A DNA stretch of 64,000 nucleotides, from contig JBDSQB010000009.1 in NCBI GenBank assembly GCA_039930045.1, forward strand, positions 1 through 64,000, read 5' to 3'. This stretch comes from Chthoniobacterales bacterium (GTDB lineage: Bacteria > Verrucomicrobiota > Verrucomicrobiia > Chthoniobacterales > DASVRZ01). The notes under the pieces were generated by a model that had not been told where the DNA came from, ran no database searches, and worked only from the letters and a program-made list of their open reading frames with translations. The translations under genes and the position numbers were made by a program. The stretch's first letter is position 1. Each line of letters opens with the position of its first letter. Below, one piece after another: positions 17,262 through 25,666 of the stretch.

Positions 17262-18560
17262 CTAGCCTTTCACCCGTTTGGCCAGGCGGAGAAACATTCC
17301 GATCGTCACACCGGCGAATATCCACGGGAGCCACGACAGGGCGGCCACGAAAACCTCATTCGGCGTGAGTGCCATCGAACCCGACTGCAAGCCGCGCAAC
17401 AAACCGGCAAACATCAGTCCCGCGCTGCCGTAGGCGAGATTCGTCGCCAGCCCGCGAAAGCTCAAGATCGTCGCCCGTCGCGCCGGGTCAGCGGCCTGAT
17501 TGAGATAATACGACGTGAGAAAATTCATCACCGACATGCCGAGACCGAGCAGAAGCGGAAAAATCAACCCCGTGTAAGGCAGCACAAAAGTCAGCCCCGT
17601 GAGTGCGATGAAACTCAAGCCCGACACCACGGCGAAAGCCCGCGTCGGCGGCCCTAGCGCGATGAGCCGTTTCGCCAGCGGCGGCGCGAGGTAGCCGAGG
17701 AGGGCAAACCCGGAGCCAATCAATCCAAACGACGCCTCGGGCAACTGGATGAGCCGGTAATATTGGCTGCCGATGGTGAGGAAGAGTCGAATGAAGCTGT
17801 CGTTGCAAATCGTCGCGGCAATGACGAAGAGCGCGAGCGGCGACGCCCAGATCCAGCGTCCGGCAGCAACCACTTCGCCAAAGGCTGCCCCGGCCGTGAC
17901 GTGTTTTCCCGTAGTCAGCGGTGGCTCGTGCAGGCGCAGCGCGGCGAGCACGGTGCCGAGCGATGTGGCCAGGGTGAGATACACCGGCCAGCGAACGGTG
18001 AGCGCCTTCGTTGCCACGAGCGGACTTCCAATGAAATGGAGCACGCGTGTGACCAGACCCGGATCATAGACCGCCGCACCGACGACCATGGCAAAGAAAA
18101 ATCCGCCCGACTGCCAGCGCGCCAGACGTTCCAGCACCCGGGGCCATTCGTTGTCGCGCCCGGCGGCTTTCAGCGAATCATAGACCAGCGCCTCGTCGGC
18201 CCCGCTCGCACTCGCCTCCGCCGCACCGCTGATCACCCGGTTCAGCATGAACAGCCAGAAGAGCAGCGTGAGATTTGACCGGGGCGCGAAGGAAAAGACG
18301 GCCATTTCGAGGACCATGAGGCAGGCGGCAAAGACGACGAGTCGTTTGCGTCCGACGAGATCGGCGAGCGCACCCGAGGGCACCTCCAGAAGGACGATGG
18401 CGGCAGCCCAGGCGACATTCAGGAGGGCGTATTGTGAGAGGGTGAGGCCGAGGTCGAGGAAGAGAATCGCCATCACCGGATAGTAAAACCGGGCATTGAA
18501 GAGCACGCGAAAAACGATGAACCACCGCACATTGCGATCGGCAGCGGAGTGGAGTTCCAT
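17262..18560 (-). CDS. Major facilitator superfamily transporter
   Basis: This 432-residue protein has about twelve hydrophobic helices and the MFS loop 2-3 signature as SGALADLVGRKRLV. The first helix begins after MELHSAADRNVRWFIVFRVLFNARFYYPV, and the C-terminus is short and basic (FLRLAKRVKG). The substrate cannot be told from the sequence. It stands alone; upstream of it lies the repeat-rich gap at 18.6-19.1 kb, and downstream a 287-bp stretch with no gene or RNA that I can identify. Confidence 0.85.
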   Translation of the reverse strand: MELHSAADRNVRWFIVFRVLFNARFYYPVMAILFLDLGLTLSQYALLNVAWAAAIVLLEVPSGALADLVGRKRLVVFAACLMVLEMAVFSFAPRSNLTLLFWLFMLNRVISGAAEASASGADEALVYDSLKAAGRDNEWPRVLERLARWQSGGFFFAMVVGAAVYDPGLVTRVLHFIGSPLVATKALTVRWPVYLTLATSLGTVLAALRLHEPPLTTGKHVTAGAAFGEVVAAGRWIWASPLALFVIAATICNDSFIRLFLTIGSQYYRLIQLPEASFGLIGSGFALLGYLAPPLAKRLIALGPPTRAFAVVSGLSFIALTGLTFVLPYTGLIFPLLLGLGMSVMNFLTSYYLNQAADPARRATILSFRGLATNLAYGSAGLMFAGLLRGLQSGSMALTPNEVFVAALSWLPWIFAGVTIGMFLRLAKRVKG

Positions 18561-18678
18561 CGCACTGTGATGTCAGGAAACGAGGGATGGGTCAGTATCT
18601 ATTTCGGTGTTTATCGAAAAAGGTAAGCGATGGAAGGTGGTGCGGGGCTGGGAGTGGGAGGATGGCGGCCTCTGCTTC

Positions 18679-18865
18679 GGGAGCGCACGCGTCCCGCGTG
18701 CTCCGTTGGGCGTCTCGCCCAATGGCGATCTTCCGTCCATGGAGGGTAAGAGCTTTTTCAGGCACCGGGCCTCGTATTCTATTTCACTCGACCGTCGCCT
18801 ATGCATGCTGACCCCCGTCTTTTCGGCGAGACGCCAAAAAGAACACGCGGGACGCGTGCGCTCCC
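18679..18865. repeat. Composite nested-hairpin repeat, copy 1
   Basis: The element is bounded by a 13-bp inverted repeat, GGGAGCGCACGCG at 18679-18691 and CGCGTGCGCTCCC at 18853-18865. Each end carries small perfect hairpins with three-base loops: GCACGCG-TCC-CGCGTGC, TTGGGCG-TCT-CGCCCAA, GGCG-AGA-CGCC and CACGCG-GGA-CGCGTG. The same plan recurs at 18898-19034 and 54718-54821. Confidence 0.85.
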
Positions 18866-18897
18866 AAAGAAACGGGCAGCGGCGCGCCGTTTGTCTG

Positions 18898-19034
18898 GGG
18901 AGCACAGGCCGCTGGCCTGCAGTTCTCGGCGGCCCGCCGGGAACCAATGGGCGATGCGAGTGATTCGAGTTCGATAGTTGCCATCCTCACTTTGGCGGGC
19001 CGCCAAAGGGTGCAGGCGAGCCGCCTGCGCTCCC
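18898..19034. repeat. Composite nested-hairpin repeat, copy 2
   Basis: This copy starts GGGAGC and ends GCTCCC. Internal three-base-loop hairpins are CAGGCC-GCT-GGCCTG, an imperfect GTTCTCGGCG-GCC-CGCCGGGAAC, TTTGGCG-GGC-CGCCAAA and GCAGGCG-AGC-CGCCTGC. It shares the architecture of copy 1, while most stems have changed sequence with pairing kept. Confidence 0.8.
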
Positions 19035-19114
19035 CGGAATTGTGGGCCACCGCTGGCCGTGGGAGTGCCATGCGACTGACATCCGGCGGCGGGGCGGGTG
19101 ACGTTTCTCTTCAT

Positions 19115-19345
19115 ATGAAAACATCCTTCGTCTCTCTGTTGCTGGCCGGTGTGCTAGGTGCTGGTGTTATGACTCCTTCGCCCACCGAAGCGGCCAGTCT
19201 GGTGGTGTCTATCGGCGACCGCGGTTACTATCATGGCCGCTCGTATCGACGGCATCATCGTCATTACGTGTGGGTGCCCGGTTATTGGCATCGCACGCGG
19301 CATCATCACCGCGTCTGGATCCACGGGCATTATGCGGTGAGGTAA
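19115..19345 (+). CDS. Small secreted His/Tyr-rich WXXGXW protein
   Basis: This 76-residue protein has a signal peptide (MKTSFVSLLLAGVLGAGV...TEAAS). The mature region is rich in His, Arg and Tyr, with the WXXGXW repeat signature YVWVPGYWHRTRHHHRVWIHGHY. WXXGXW repeats occur in small exported proteins of many Gram-negative bacteria with no settled role; metal or surface binding is only a guess. The start at 19115 was chosen because the signal peptide begins there; a longer frame to 18947 would translate the upstream repeat. Confidence 0.8.
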   Translation: MKTSFVSLLLAGVLGAGVMTPSPTEAASLVVSIGDRGYYHGRSYRRHHRHYVWVPGYWHRTRHHHRVWIHGHYAVR

Positions 19346-19412
19346 GCGGAGGCTTGGCCTACGGGATGGCGGTCAAGATTCGGAAGATCGAATAGAACGA
19401 CAAAGACTTCGA

Positions 19413-20828
19413 TTAAGCTGAGGCCAGGTTGAGGCGTTTTTGTTTCCGCATGACGCTCCACATGGCGAGGCCGCCGATGCAGCCGAAGCCGGCCATAATG
19501 GGATACCAGATGCCCCAGCCGTATTTCTGGATGCAGTAGCCGGTGAGGGGCAGCGCGATGGCGGCTCCGTAGTATTGGAAGCTGTCGATGACGCCGCTGG
19601 CGAAGCCAGCCATTTTCCGTCCGCCGATGTCCATGGCGGCGGAGGTGCCGACGATGCTGTGGGTGGAGTTGGCGGTGAAGGAGACGAGGACGAGGAACAT
19701 GCACCCGATAAAGATGCCACTCGGGGTGGGTCCGACGAAGTGGAGGTGGATGACGATGGCGGCGGCGGTGATGACGAGCGCCTCGATGAAGTAGAGGCCC
19801 ATGGCGACGGGCGAACGGTGGCCTTTGAAGACTTTATCGGAGACGATGCCGGAGAGGAAGGAACCGAGGACGGCGACAAGCGGCATGAGGTTTACGGTCC
19901 AGGCGACGGCGGCGGGCTTGGCGGCGAGGTCGAGTTTGAGCACGTCGTGGAAGTAGAGGATCATGAGTTGGTCGGAGCTGTTTCGCACCGCGCCGGTGCA
20001 GGCGTAGGCGAGGGCGTAAAACCAGATGAGCGGGTGCTGGAAGATGGTAATGAAACATTCGCGGATGCTGGCGCGGGTTTCGCTGCCTTCGTTACCTCGG
20101 CTACCGGGAGGGGTGGCATCGTCTTTAACGGCGTCTGGATGGCCGGCGGCCTCGGGGGTTTCCTTGACGAAAAAGACAAAGAGGAGCGCGGCGAAGGCGA
20201 CGATGAAGGGCGGGATGCGGAAGAGGTAATGCCAGTCGGTGGCGCGTCCGTTAGCGGGCCCAGGCGAGAGGACCCAGATGCCAACGGTGAGGCCGGCGAG
20301 GATGATGGGGGCGAAGTTGTTGATGGCAAACTGGCCCATCTGAATCATGAAGCCGAAGATGCCGGCAAAGGTGCCGCGCTCGGTGCGATGGAACCAGGCG
20401 GCGTTGATTTTGATCATGCCCGGCGCGCCGAAGGATTGGAAGTAGCCGTTGAAGAGCCAGATGAGGGAGAACGTCGAGAAGGTGCCGACGAAGGAAGAGA
20501 AGCCGAAGATAAGGTTGACGATAATGGTGCCGATGGCTCCGGTAATCATGGCGGTCTTTCCCCCAATGCGGTCGGTCAGGAGGCCGTTGACGAGCTGGCC
20601 GGTGCCGTAGGCGAGCGACCAGGCGCTGAGCATGGAGGTGATCTGGAGGGTGCTGAAGCCAAACTCGGCGACCATGCCGGGGGTGGCGAACCGGAAGTTG
20701 TACCGGCACATGTAGAAGGAGGCGTAGAGGAGGCCGATGATGGCCCAGTTGAGCCCGCGGCGGGCGCGGAAACCCGGAGGGTGATGCAGGATGGTGTCGG
20801 GGGTCGCAGCGGGGGAGATGGCAGCCAT
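19413..20828 (-). CDS. MFS transporter of the organophosphate:phosphate antiporter (GlpT/UhpT-like) type
   Basis: This 471-residue protein has about twelve helices. The N-terminal FYMCRYNFRFATPGMVAEFGF resembles the YxxRxNxxxA segment of GlpT/UhpT carriers, whose arginines bind phosphate. The loop signature LTDRIGGKTAMI follows helix 2. It could exchange a phosphorylated sugar or glycerol-3-phosphate for phosphate, but the substrate is unknown. The central loop (residues ~225-250) is acidic. The start is directly preceded by CTAACTCCC (20829-20837 on the plus strand), as for four other genes here. Confidence 0.82.
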   Translation of the reverse strand: MAAISPAATPDTILHHPPGFRARRGLNWAIIGLLYASFYMCRYNFRFATPGMVAEFGFSTLQITSMLSAWSLAYGTGQLVNGLLTDRIGGKTAMITGAIGTIIVNLIFGFSSFVGTFSTFSLIWLFNGYFQSFGAPGMIKINAAWFHRTERGTFAGIFGFMIQMGQFAINNFAPIILAGLTVGIWVLSPGPANGRATDWHYLFRIPPFIVAFAALLFVFFVKETPEAAGHPDAVKDDATPPGSRGNEGSETRASIRECFITIFQHPLIWFYALAYACTGAVRNSSDQLMILYFHDVLKLDLAAKPAAVAWTVNLMPLVAVLGSFLSGIVSDKVFKGHRSPVAMGLYFIEALVITAAAIVIHLHFVGPTPSGIFIGCMFLVLVSFTANSTHSIVGTSAAMDIGGRKMAGFASGVIDSFQYYGAAIALPLTGYCIQKYGWGIWYPIMAGFGCIGGLAMWSVMRKQKRLNLASA

Positions 20829-20889
20829 GGGAGTTAGATAATCATGGTTTTGCCGTATCGAACACGAGAAAAGATTGGACAGTTACAAT

Positions 20890-21669
20890 TTACTGTTCGG
20901 AGTAGTTCCAAGTGAGGCCGCCATCGACGACGAGAGTGGCTCCGTTGATGTAGTCGGCGTCGGAGGAAGCGAGAAAGGCGGCAAGCGCGGCGACGTCGTC
21001 GGTCTTGCCAAGGCGGGCAAGCGGGATGTTGCCGAGAAGCGATTTCAGGAGGGCCGGGTCGTGGAGGAGTTTGGCGTTGATGGGCGTCTCAATGGCTCCG
21101 GGGGCGATGTTGTTGACGGTGATGCCGTGGGGCGCGAGTTCGATGGAGAGGTTGCGCATCATCATTTTCATTCCACCCTTGCTGGCGCAGTAAGCGGTGA
21201 AATGCGGGAATGGCAGGTCCTCGTGGACGGAGCTGATGTTGATGATTTTTCCGGGCGACTGGCGGTCGATGAGGTGGCGGGCGAAGGCTTGCGAGGTAAA
21301 GAAGGTGCCCTTCAGGTTGGTGTCGAGAACGAGGTCGTAGTCGGCTTCGGTGACTTCGGTAAACGGGGCGTTTTTTTCGATGCCGGCGTTGTTGACGAGG
21401 ATGTCGAGCGAGCCGAGCGCGGCGATGGAGTCAGCCACGAGTTTCTGGACATCGGCGACGTTGCCCAAGTCGGCGACCAGCGCGACCGACTTTCGTCCGA
21501 GAGCGCGGATGTCGGCGGCGGTTTGCTCGGCGGTTTCCGGGTGCGAATGGTAGTTGATGACGACGTTCGCGCCTTCACGGGCAAGTCGCATGGCAATGGA
21601 CTGCCCGATGCCCTGGCTGCTGCCGGTGACGAGGACGTTGCGTCCCGCGAGTTGGTAGGAAGTGGCCAT
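20890..21669 (-). CDS. Short-chain dehydrogenase/reductase
   Basis: This 259-residue classical SDR has the NAD(P)-binding TGSSQGIGQSIA, the NNAGI motif, the catalytic Ser region INISSVHEDLP, and the catalytic YCASKGGMK (YxxxK). It ends with NGATLVVDGGLTWNYSEQ as in glucose 1-dehydrogenase-like SDRs. A sugar or polyol substrate is plausible but unproven. The gene lies 41 bp after gmd on the same strand, so it may act on nucleotide sugars or their products. There is no clear Shine-Dalgarno. Confidence 0.9.
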   Translation of the reverse strand: MATSYQLAGRNVLVTGSSQGIGQSIAMRLAREGANVVINYHSHPETAEQTAADIRALGRKSVALVADLGNVADVQKLVADSIAALGSLDILVNNAGIEKNAPFTEVTEADYDLVLDTNLKGTFFTSQAFARHLIDRQSPGKIINISSVHEDLPFPHFTAYCASKGGMKMMMRNLSIELAPHGITVNNIAPGAIETPINAKLLHDPALLKSLLGNIPLARLGKTDDVAALAAFLASSDADYINGATLVVDGGLTWNYSEQ

Positions 21670-21710
21670 ACGATTGAATCGCTACTGCTCCCCCGGCTTG
21701 TTGGAATTTT

Positions 21711-22715
21711 TTACGCCGGAATCCCCGACCGCACGATGCCCTGGGCTTTGTCCATGTCGGCATCGACCATGATTTTGACGAGCTCCTTGAATTTCGTTTT
21801 TGGTTCCCAGCCGAGTTTGGCTTTGGCCTTGGAGGGATCGCCGATGAGGAGATCGACCTCGGCCGGACGCTCGTAACGCGCGTCGTATTTCACGTATTCC
21901 TGCCAGTCGAGCCCGACACAGGCGAAGGCTTCCTCGACGTATTGTTGCACGGAGTAGGTCTCGTTGGTCGCCAGCACGTAATCGTCCGGCTCATCGGCCT
22001 GCAACATCCGCCACATGCCTTCGACGTATTCTGGCGCGTAACCCCAGTCGCGCTTGGCTTCGCGGTTGCCGAGGTAGAGGTCTTTCTGTTGGCCGATCTT
22101 GATGTTGGCCACGGCACGGGAGATTTTCCGGGTGACAAACGTCTCACCCCGTCGCGGGCTTTCGTGGTTGAAAAGGATGCCGTTGCAGGCAAACAAATCG
22201 TAGCTTTCGCGGTAATTGATCGTCGCCCAATAGCCGAACATCTTCGCGCAGCCATAGGGTGAGCGCGGCCAGAAAGGCGTTTTTTCCGTCTGCGGGATCT
22301 CCTGCACCTTCCCATACATTTCACTGGAACTCGCCTGGTAGAAACGCGGTTTCACCCCCGATTCGCGGATCGCTTCCAGAATGCGAATCGTGCCGACGCC
22401 CGTGACGTCCGCCGTGTATTCGGGGATGTCGAAACTCACCCGCACGTGGCTCTGTGCGCCGAGATTATAGATTTCATCGGGCTGCAATTTGTAGAGGAGT
22501 TTCACCAGTTGCACCGAGTCGGCCAGATCGCCGTAATGCAGAAACAGCCGCACGCCATTGATGTGCGGGTCGGCGTAAATGTGGTCGATGCGCGACGTGT
22601 TAAACGTGCTGGCCCGGCGGATGATGCCGTGAACTTCGTAACCTTTGGCGAGAAGAAGATCGGCGAGATAGGAACCGTCCTGGCCGGTGATGCCGGTGAT
22701 GAGCGCTTTTTTCAT
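21711..22715 (-). CDS. gmd: GDP-mannose 4,6-dehydratase
   Basis: The enzyme converts GDP-mannose to GDP-4-keto-6-deoxymannose, the first step to GDP-fucose, -rhamnose or -perosamine. The 334 residues are typical. Motifs are [16 protein letters not shown] (NADP site), [16 protein letters not shown], the [14 protein letters not shown] catalytic Ser/Thr region, [12 protein letters not shown] (YxxxK) and [16 protein letters not shown]. No fcl or GDP-mannose pyrophosphorylase is adjacent. TAACTCCC directly precedes the start (22716-22723 on the plus strand). Confidence 0.96.
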   Translation of the reverse strand: MKKALITGITGQDGSYLADLLLAKGYEVHGIIRRASTFNTSRIDHIYADPHINGVRLFLHYGDLADSVQLVKLLYKLQPDEIYNLGAQSHVRVSFDIPEYTADVTGVGTIRILEAIRESGVKPRFYQASSSEMYGKVQEIPQTEKTPFWPRSPYGCAKMFGYWATINYRESYDLFACNGILFNHESPRRGETFVTRKISRAVANIKIGQQKDLYLGNREAKRDWGYAPEYVEGMWRMLQADEPDDYVLATNETYSVQQYVEEAFACVGLDWQEYVKYDARYERPAEVDLLIGDPSKAKAKLGWEPKTKFKELVKIMVDADMDKAQGIVRSGIPA

Positions 22716-22742
22716 GGGAGTTAAATGGAAACCAGAGCCGTA

Positions 22743-23489
22743 TTAAGAGAGGGAAATGCCCAATGCCTCAAGTGCCATTTTCTGCCCTACGAGCAGTTCG
22801 GCAATGCCCTTTTTTCCCACAGCGATGAGAGCGGCCAGTTGCGCCTCGGAGAAAACGGATTCCTCGCCAGAACCCTGCAACTCGATGAACTCTAGGTCGC
22901 TGGTCATCACGAGATTCATGTCGACCTCGGCGTCCTTGTCCTCGAGGTAATTCAAGTCGAGCAACGCCTCGCCGCCGCAGATACCCACGCTCACTGCCGC
23001 CGCTAGTTTCTTGATCGGCAACGCCGCCAGCTTCCCCGCCGCGACCAGTTTGTGACACGCCATCACCACCGCCACCGTCGCGCCCGTGATCGCCGCCGTG
23101 CGCGTGCCGCCGTCGGCCTGCAACACGTCACAATCGACGCAGAGCGTGCGCGCGCCCAATTTTTCCAAGTCCAGGACGGCCCGCAGCGAACGCCCGATCA
23201 ACCGCTGAATCTCCGTGCTGCGTCCATCCAGCCGGCCCTTCGTAATGTCGCGTGCCTTCCGGTCGAGCGTCGAATAGGGCAACATGGAATACTCCGCCGT
23301 CAGCCAGCCGCCCGTCACATTTTGTTCCTTCATCCAGCGCGGCACTTTTTCATCGATCATCGCGCTGCAAATCACCCGGGTATTTCCCGTGGCGACGAGG
23401 ACCGAGCCGGTCGCATTTGGCGCGATGTCGGAAGTGAAAGAGAGCGGGCGAAGTTGGTCGACCGTGCGGCCGTCGTTGCGAAGTGACAT
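22743..23489 (-). CDS. rph: Ribonuclease PH
   Basis: This phosphorolytic 3'-5' exoribonuclease trims tRNA 3' ends. The 248 residues fit. Family hallmarks are RNDGRTVDQLRPLSF, GNTRVICSAMI, GWLTAEYSMLPYST, RSTEIQRLIGRSLRAVLDL and CDVLQADGGTRTAAITG, with the catalytic Asp region intact, and NLVMTSDLEFIELQGSGEE at the end. It lies upstream of gmd on the same strand with a 27-bp gap, and divergent from thrB. Confidence 0.97.
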   Translation of the reverse strand: MSLRNDGRTVDQLRPLSFTSDIAPNATGSVLVATGNTRVICSAMIDEKVPRWMKEQNVTGGWLTAEYSMLPYSTLDRKARDITKGRLDGRSTEIQRLIGRSLRAVLDLEKLGARTLCVDCDVLQADGGTRTAAITGATVAVVMACHKLVAAGKLAALPIKKLAAAVSVGICGGEALLDLNYLEDKDAEVDMNLVMTSDLEFIELQGSGEESVFSEAQLAALIAVGKKGIAELLVGQKMALEALGISLS

Positions 23490-23602
23490 AAGGCGCGCAG
23501 ACTAGGAGCCGGGTGAAATGCTGGCAAGGCTGCTGTTTGGGTGAACGGTGCGCACGCATTTCGTGATTGATGCGCGGCGGCCTGCATTCGATTCTAACTC
23601 CC

Positions 23603-24460
23603 ATGTCGATTCAGCGAGCCAGAGTGCAGGTCCCCGGAACCACCGCCAATCTCGGACCCGGCTTCGATTGCCTCGGCATTGCGCTGGCCGTGCATAATGT
23701 CTTTACCATCGAACGCGCCGAATCTTCGCTGCCCGAGCCGATGATTGATCAGGCCGCCGCAGGTTTTTTTGCGCGGGCGAAACAGGCGCCGTTTCCCTTT
23801 CGCTGGTCGATTGAGGGCGAGGTGCCGCGTTCCCGTGGCCTCGGCAGCAGCGTCACGGTTCGACTCGGGCTCCTCCACGGCCTGAACGAACTCTGCGGAC
23901 AACCCATGACGCGCCACGAGATTTTCCTCCTCTGCGCCGCTTTGGAGGGTCATCCCGACAACGCCGCGCCTGCGGTTTACGGTGGCTTCACCGTCGCCGG
24001 TGAGAATGGCCGCGTCGCCCGCTTCGAGGTGGATGCGAGTCTGATGTTTGTCCTGCTCATCCCCGACTTTGAAACGGAAACCACCTCCGCTCGCAAAGTG
24101 ATGCCAAAGACGCTGTCTGTTTCCGACGCCGTCTTTTCCCTCGCCAACGCCTGCGCGATCACCGCCGCCTTCGCCAGTAAAAACTACGAGTCGCTGCGCG
24201 GAGCGTTCGCCGACAAAATCCACCAGCCGTATCGCACTCCGCTCATCCCGTTTCTCCCCGATGTGCTCACAGCCGCAGAAAAAGCCGGCGCCCTCGGCGG
24301 ATTTCTCTCCGGCTCCGGCTCCACCATCGCCGCCGTCACCCTCAAAAACCCCGAAATGGTCGCCCGCGCGATGTCCCGTGCCTCCGGCCAGAAAGTCTGC
24401 GGCATCCGCATCGTCGGCGCCGACAACGCAGGCGTCCAAACCTTGTCCGTGGACAGCTAG
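23603..24460 (+). CDS. thrB: Homoserine kinase
   Basis: This GHMP kinase phosphorylates homoserine on the way to threonine. The 285 residues are slightly short for the family. Motif 1 is PGTTANLGPGFDCLGIAL; the phosphate loop is RSRGLGSSVTVRLG, where SSA is usual after GLG; motif 3 is GGFLSGSGSTIAAV. The start at 23603 follows CTAACTCCC immediately; an ATG 36 bp upstream was rejected because the family begins at SIQRARVQVPGTTANLG. lpxK follows after 8 bp, so the two are likely co-transcribed. Confidence 0.92.
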   Translation: MSIQRARVQVPGTTANLGPGFDCLGIALAVHNVFTIERAESSLPEPMIDQAAAGFFARAKQAPFPFRWSIEGEVPRSRGLGSSVTVRLGLLHGLNELCGQPMTRHEIFLLCAALEGHPDNAAPAVYGGFTVAGENGRVARFEVDASLMFVLLIPDFETETTSARKVMPKTLSVSDAVFSLANACAITAAFASKNYESLRGAFADKIHQPYRTPLIPFLPDVLTAAEKAGALGGFLSGSGSTIAAVTLKNPEMVARAMSRASGQKVCGIRIVGADNAGVQTLSVDS

Positions 24461-24468
24461 TTAGCATC

Positions 24469-25665
24469 ATGAGCCGACGTCTCGAGGAAGCGGAGGAATA
24501 CGCCATCGATGTCATCCTCGGTGGCCGCAAAGGCGCGCAAGCCTCCATGCTGCGGACGCTTTTGTTAGGACTTTCCCAGCTCTACAAACTCGGCGTGCAA
24601 ACCCGGCTCTGGCTTTTCCGCAAACGCCTCCTGCGCGATCACCAGCTAGGTTGCCTCGTCATTAGCATCGGCAATCTAACTGTCGGCGGAACGGGCAAAA
24701 CTCCCGTCGTGGAAAAATTTGCCCGCGCCCTGCAAAACGGCGGCCGCCGCGTCGCCATCCTAACACGCGGCTACAAAAGCAAACCGCCGCCCGACACCCG
24801 CACATTCTGGGACCGCGTGCTCTTAAAAAAGCCCGACCGCGAGCCGCGCATTGTCTCGGATGGAAAGACTGTTTTGTTAGATTCCGAATACGCTGGTGAC
24901 GAGCCCTACATGCTCGCAAAAAACCTCAAGGACGTGCTGGTCATCGTCGATAAAAACCGCGTGAAGAGCGGTCTGCGTGCAATCAAAAAATATGGCGCGG
25001 ACACGTTGTTGCTAGACGACGGCCTGCAATATCTCCATCTCAAGCATCGCCTCGATATTGTGCTGGTCGATTGCCAGGCGCCGTTCGGAAATGAGTTTCT
25101 CCTCCCGCGTGGCACCCTGCGCGAACCGCCCGAAAATCTGCGACGGGCGAGTTACATTTTTCTCACCAAAAGCGACGGCAACAACACCGCGCTCATCGAG
25201 CGCATTCGACGCTACAACCGCCGCGCCGAGATCATCGAGTGCGCCCACCAGCCGCTCCATCTGGAAAATTTACATTCGGGTGAGATCGTTCCCCTCGACT
25301 TTTTGAAGGACAAATACGTTGCCGCCCTCAGTGGCATCGCCTCGCCGGAAAGCTTCGAAAACGGCCTGCGCAGACTGGGCGCGATCGTCGAGGTTAACAA
25401 ACGTTTCGCTGACCATCATCGCTATACCAAGGAGGACTTGGATTCCTTTCTGCGACGCTGCATTCGGCGCGATGTGCATGCGATTATCACTACGGAAAAA
25501 GACGCCGTCCGCTTCCCCGCGATGAATGCATTGGAAGTCCCGATCTTCTTTCTGCGCGTCGAAATCCAGATTCTCAGCGGACAGGAAACCTGGGAACATT
25601 GCGTTCGCCGCATCTGCGATCCGCAGCACATCACACCCGCCGAAATCCGTCTCCAGACTGTCTAA
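24469..25665 (+). CDS. lpxK: Tetraacyldisaccharide 4'-kinase
   Basis: LpxK adds the 4'-phosphate to the lipid A disaccharide at the inner membrane, so the host makes lipopolysaccharide. Key features are the P-loop [63 protein letters not shown] and [10 protein letters not shown]. The 398 residues exceed the ~330 of E. coli; the extra part includes an N-terminal stretch ([22 protein letters not shown]) before the membrane-associated helix. The comEC start lies one base after the stop codon. Confidence 0.95.
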   Translation: MSRRLEEAEEYAIDVILGGRKGAQASMLRTLLLGLSQLYKLGVQTRLWLFRKRLLRDHQLGCLVISIGNLTVGGTGKTPVVEKFARALQNGGRRVAILTRGYKSKPPPDTRTFWDRVLLKKPDREPRIVSDGKTVLLDSEYAGDEPYMLAKNLKDVLVIVDKNRVKSGLRAIKKYGADTLLLDDGLQYLHLKHRLDIVLVDCQAPFGNEFLLPRGTLREPPENLRRASYIFLTKSDGNNTALIERIRRYNRRAEIIECAHQPLHLENLHSGEIVPLDFLKDKYVAALSGIASPESFENGLRRLGAIVEVNKRFADHHRYTKEDLDSFLRRCIRRDVHAIITTEKDAVRFPAMNALEVPIFFLRVEIQILSGQETWEHCVRRICDPQHITPAEIRLQTV

Positions 25666-25666
25666 C

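Larger units (their letters stand above)
18561..19114. other. Non-coding gap dominated by palindromic repeats
   Basis: These 554 bp between an MFS gene and a small secreted-protein gene contain two composite hairpin elements, annotated separately. I see no convincing gene. Open frames here only translate the repeats into peptides such as GSARVPRAPLGVSP. Confidence 0.7.

Noticed and set aside
18947-19345. 132-residue start for the WXXGXW protein
   Set aside because: The extra N-terminus translates the nested-hairpin repeat; the signal peptide begins at 19115.
19440-20837. 465-codon plus-strand frame opposite the GlpT-like transporter
   Set aside because: Translation is almost only Gly, Glu, Asp and Val; the minus strand has twelve transmembrane helices and MFS motifs.
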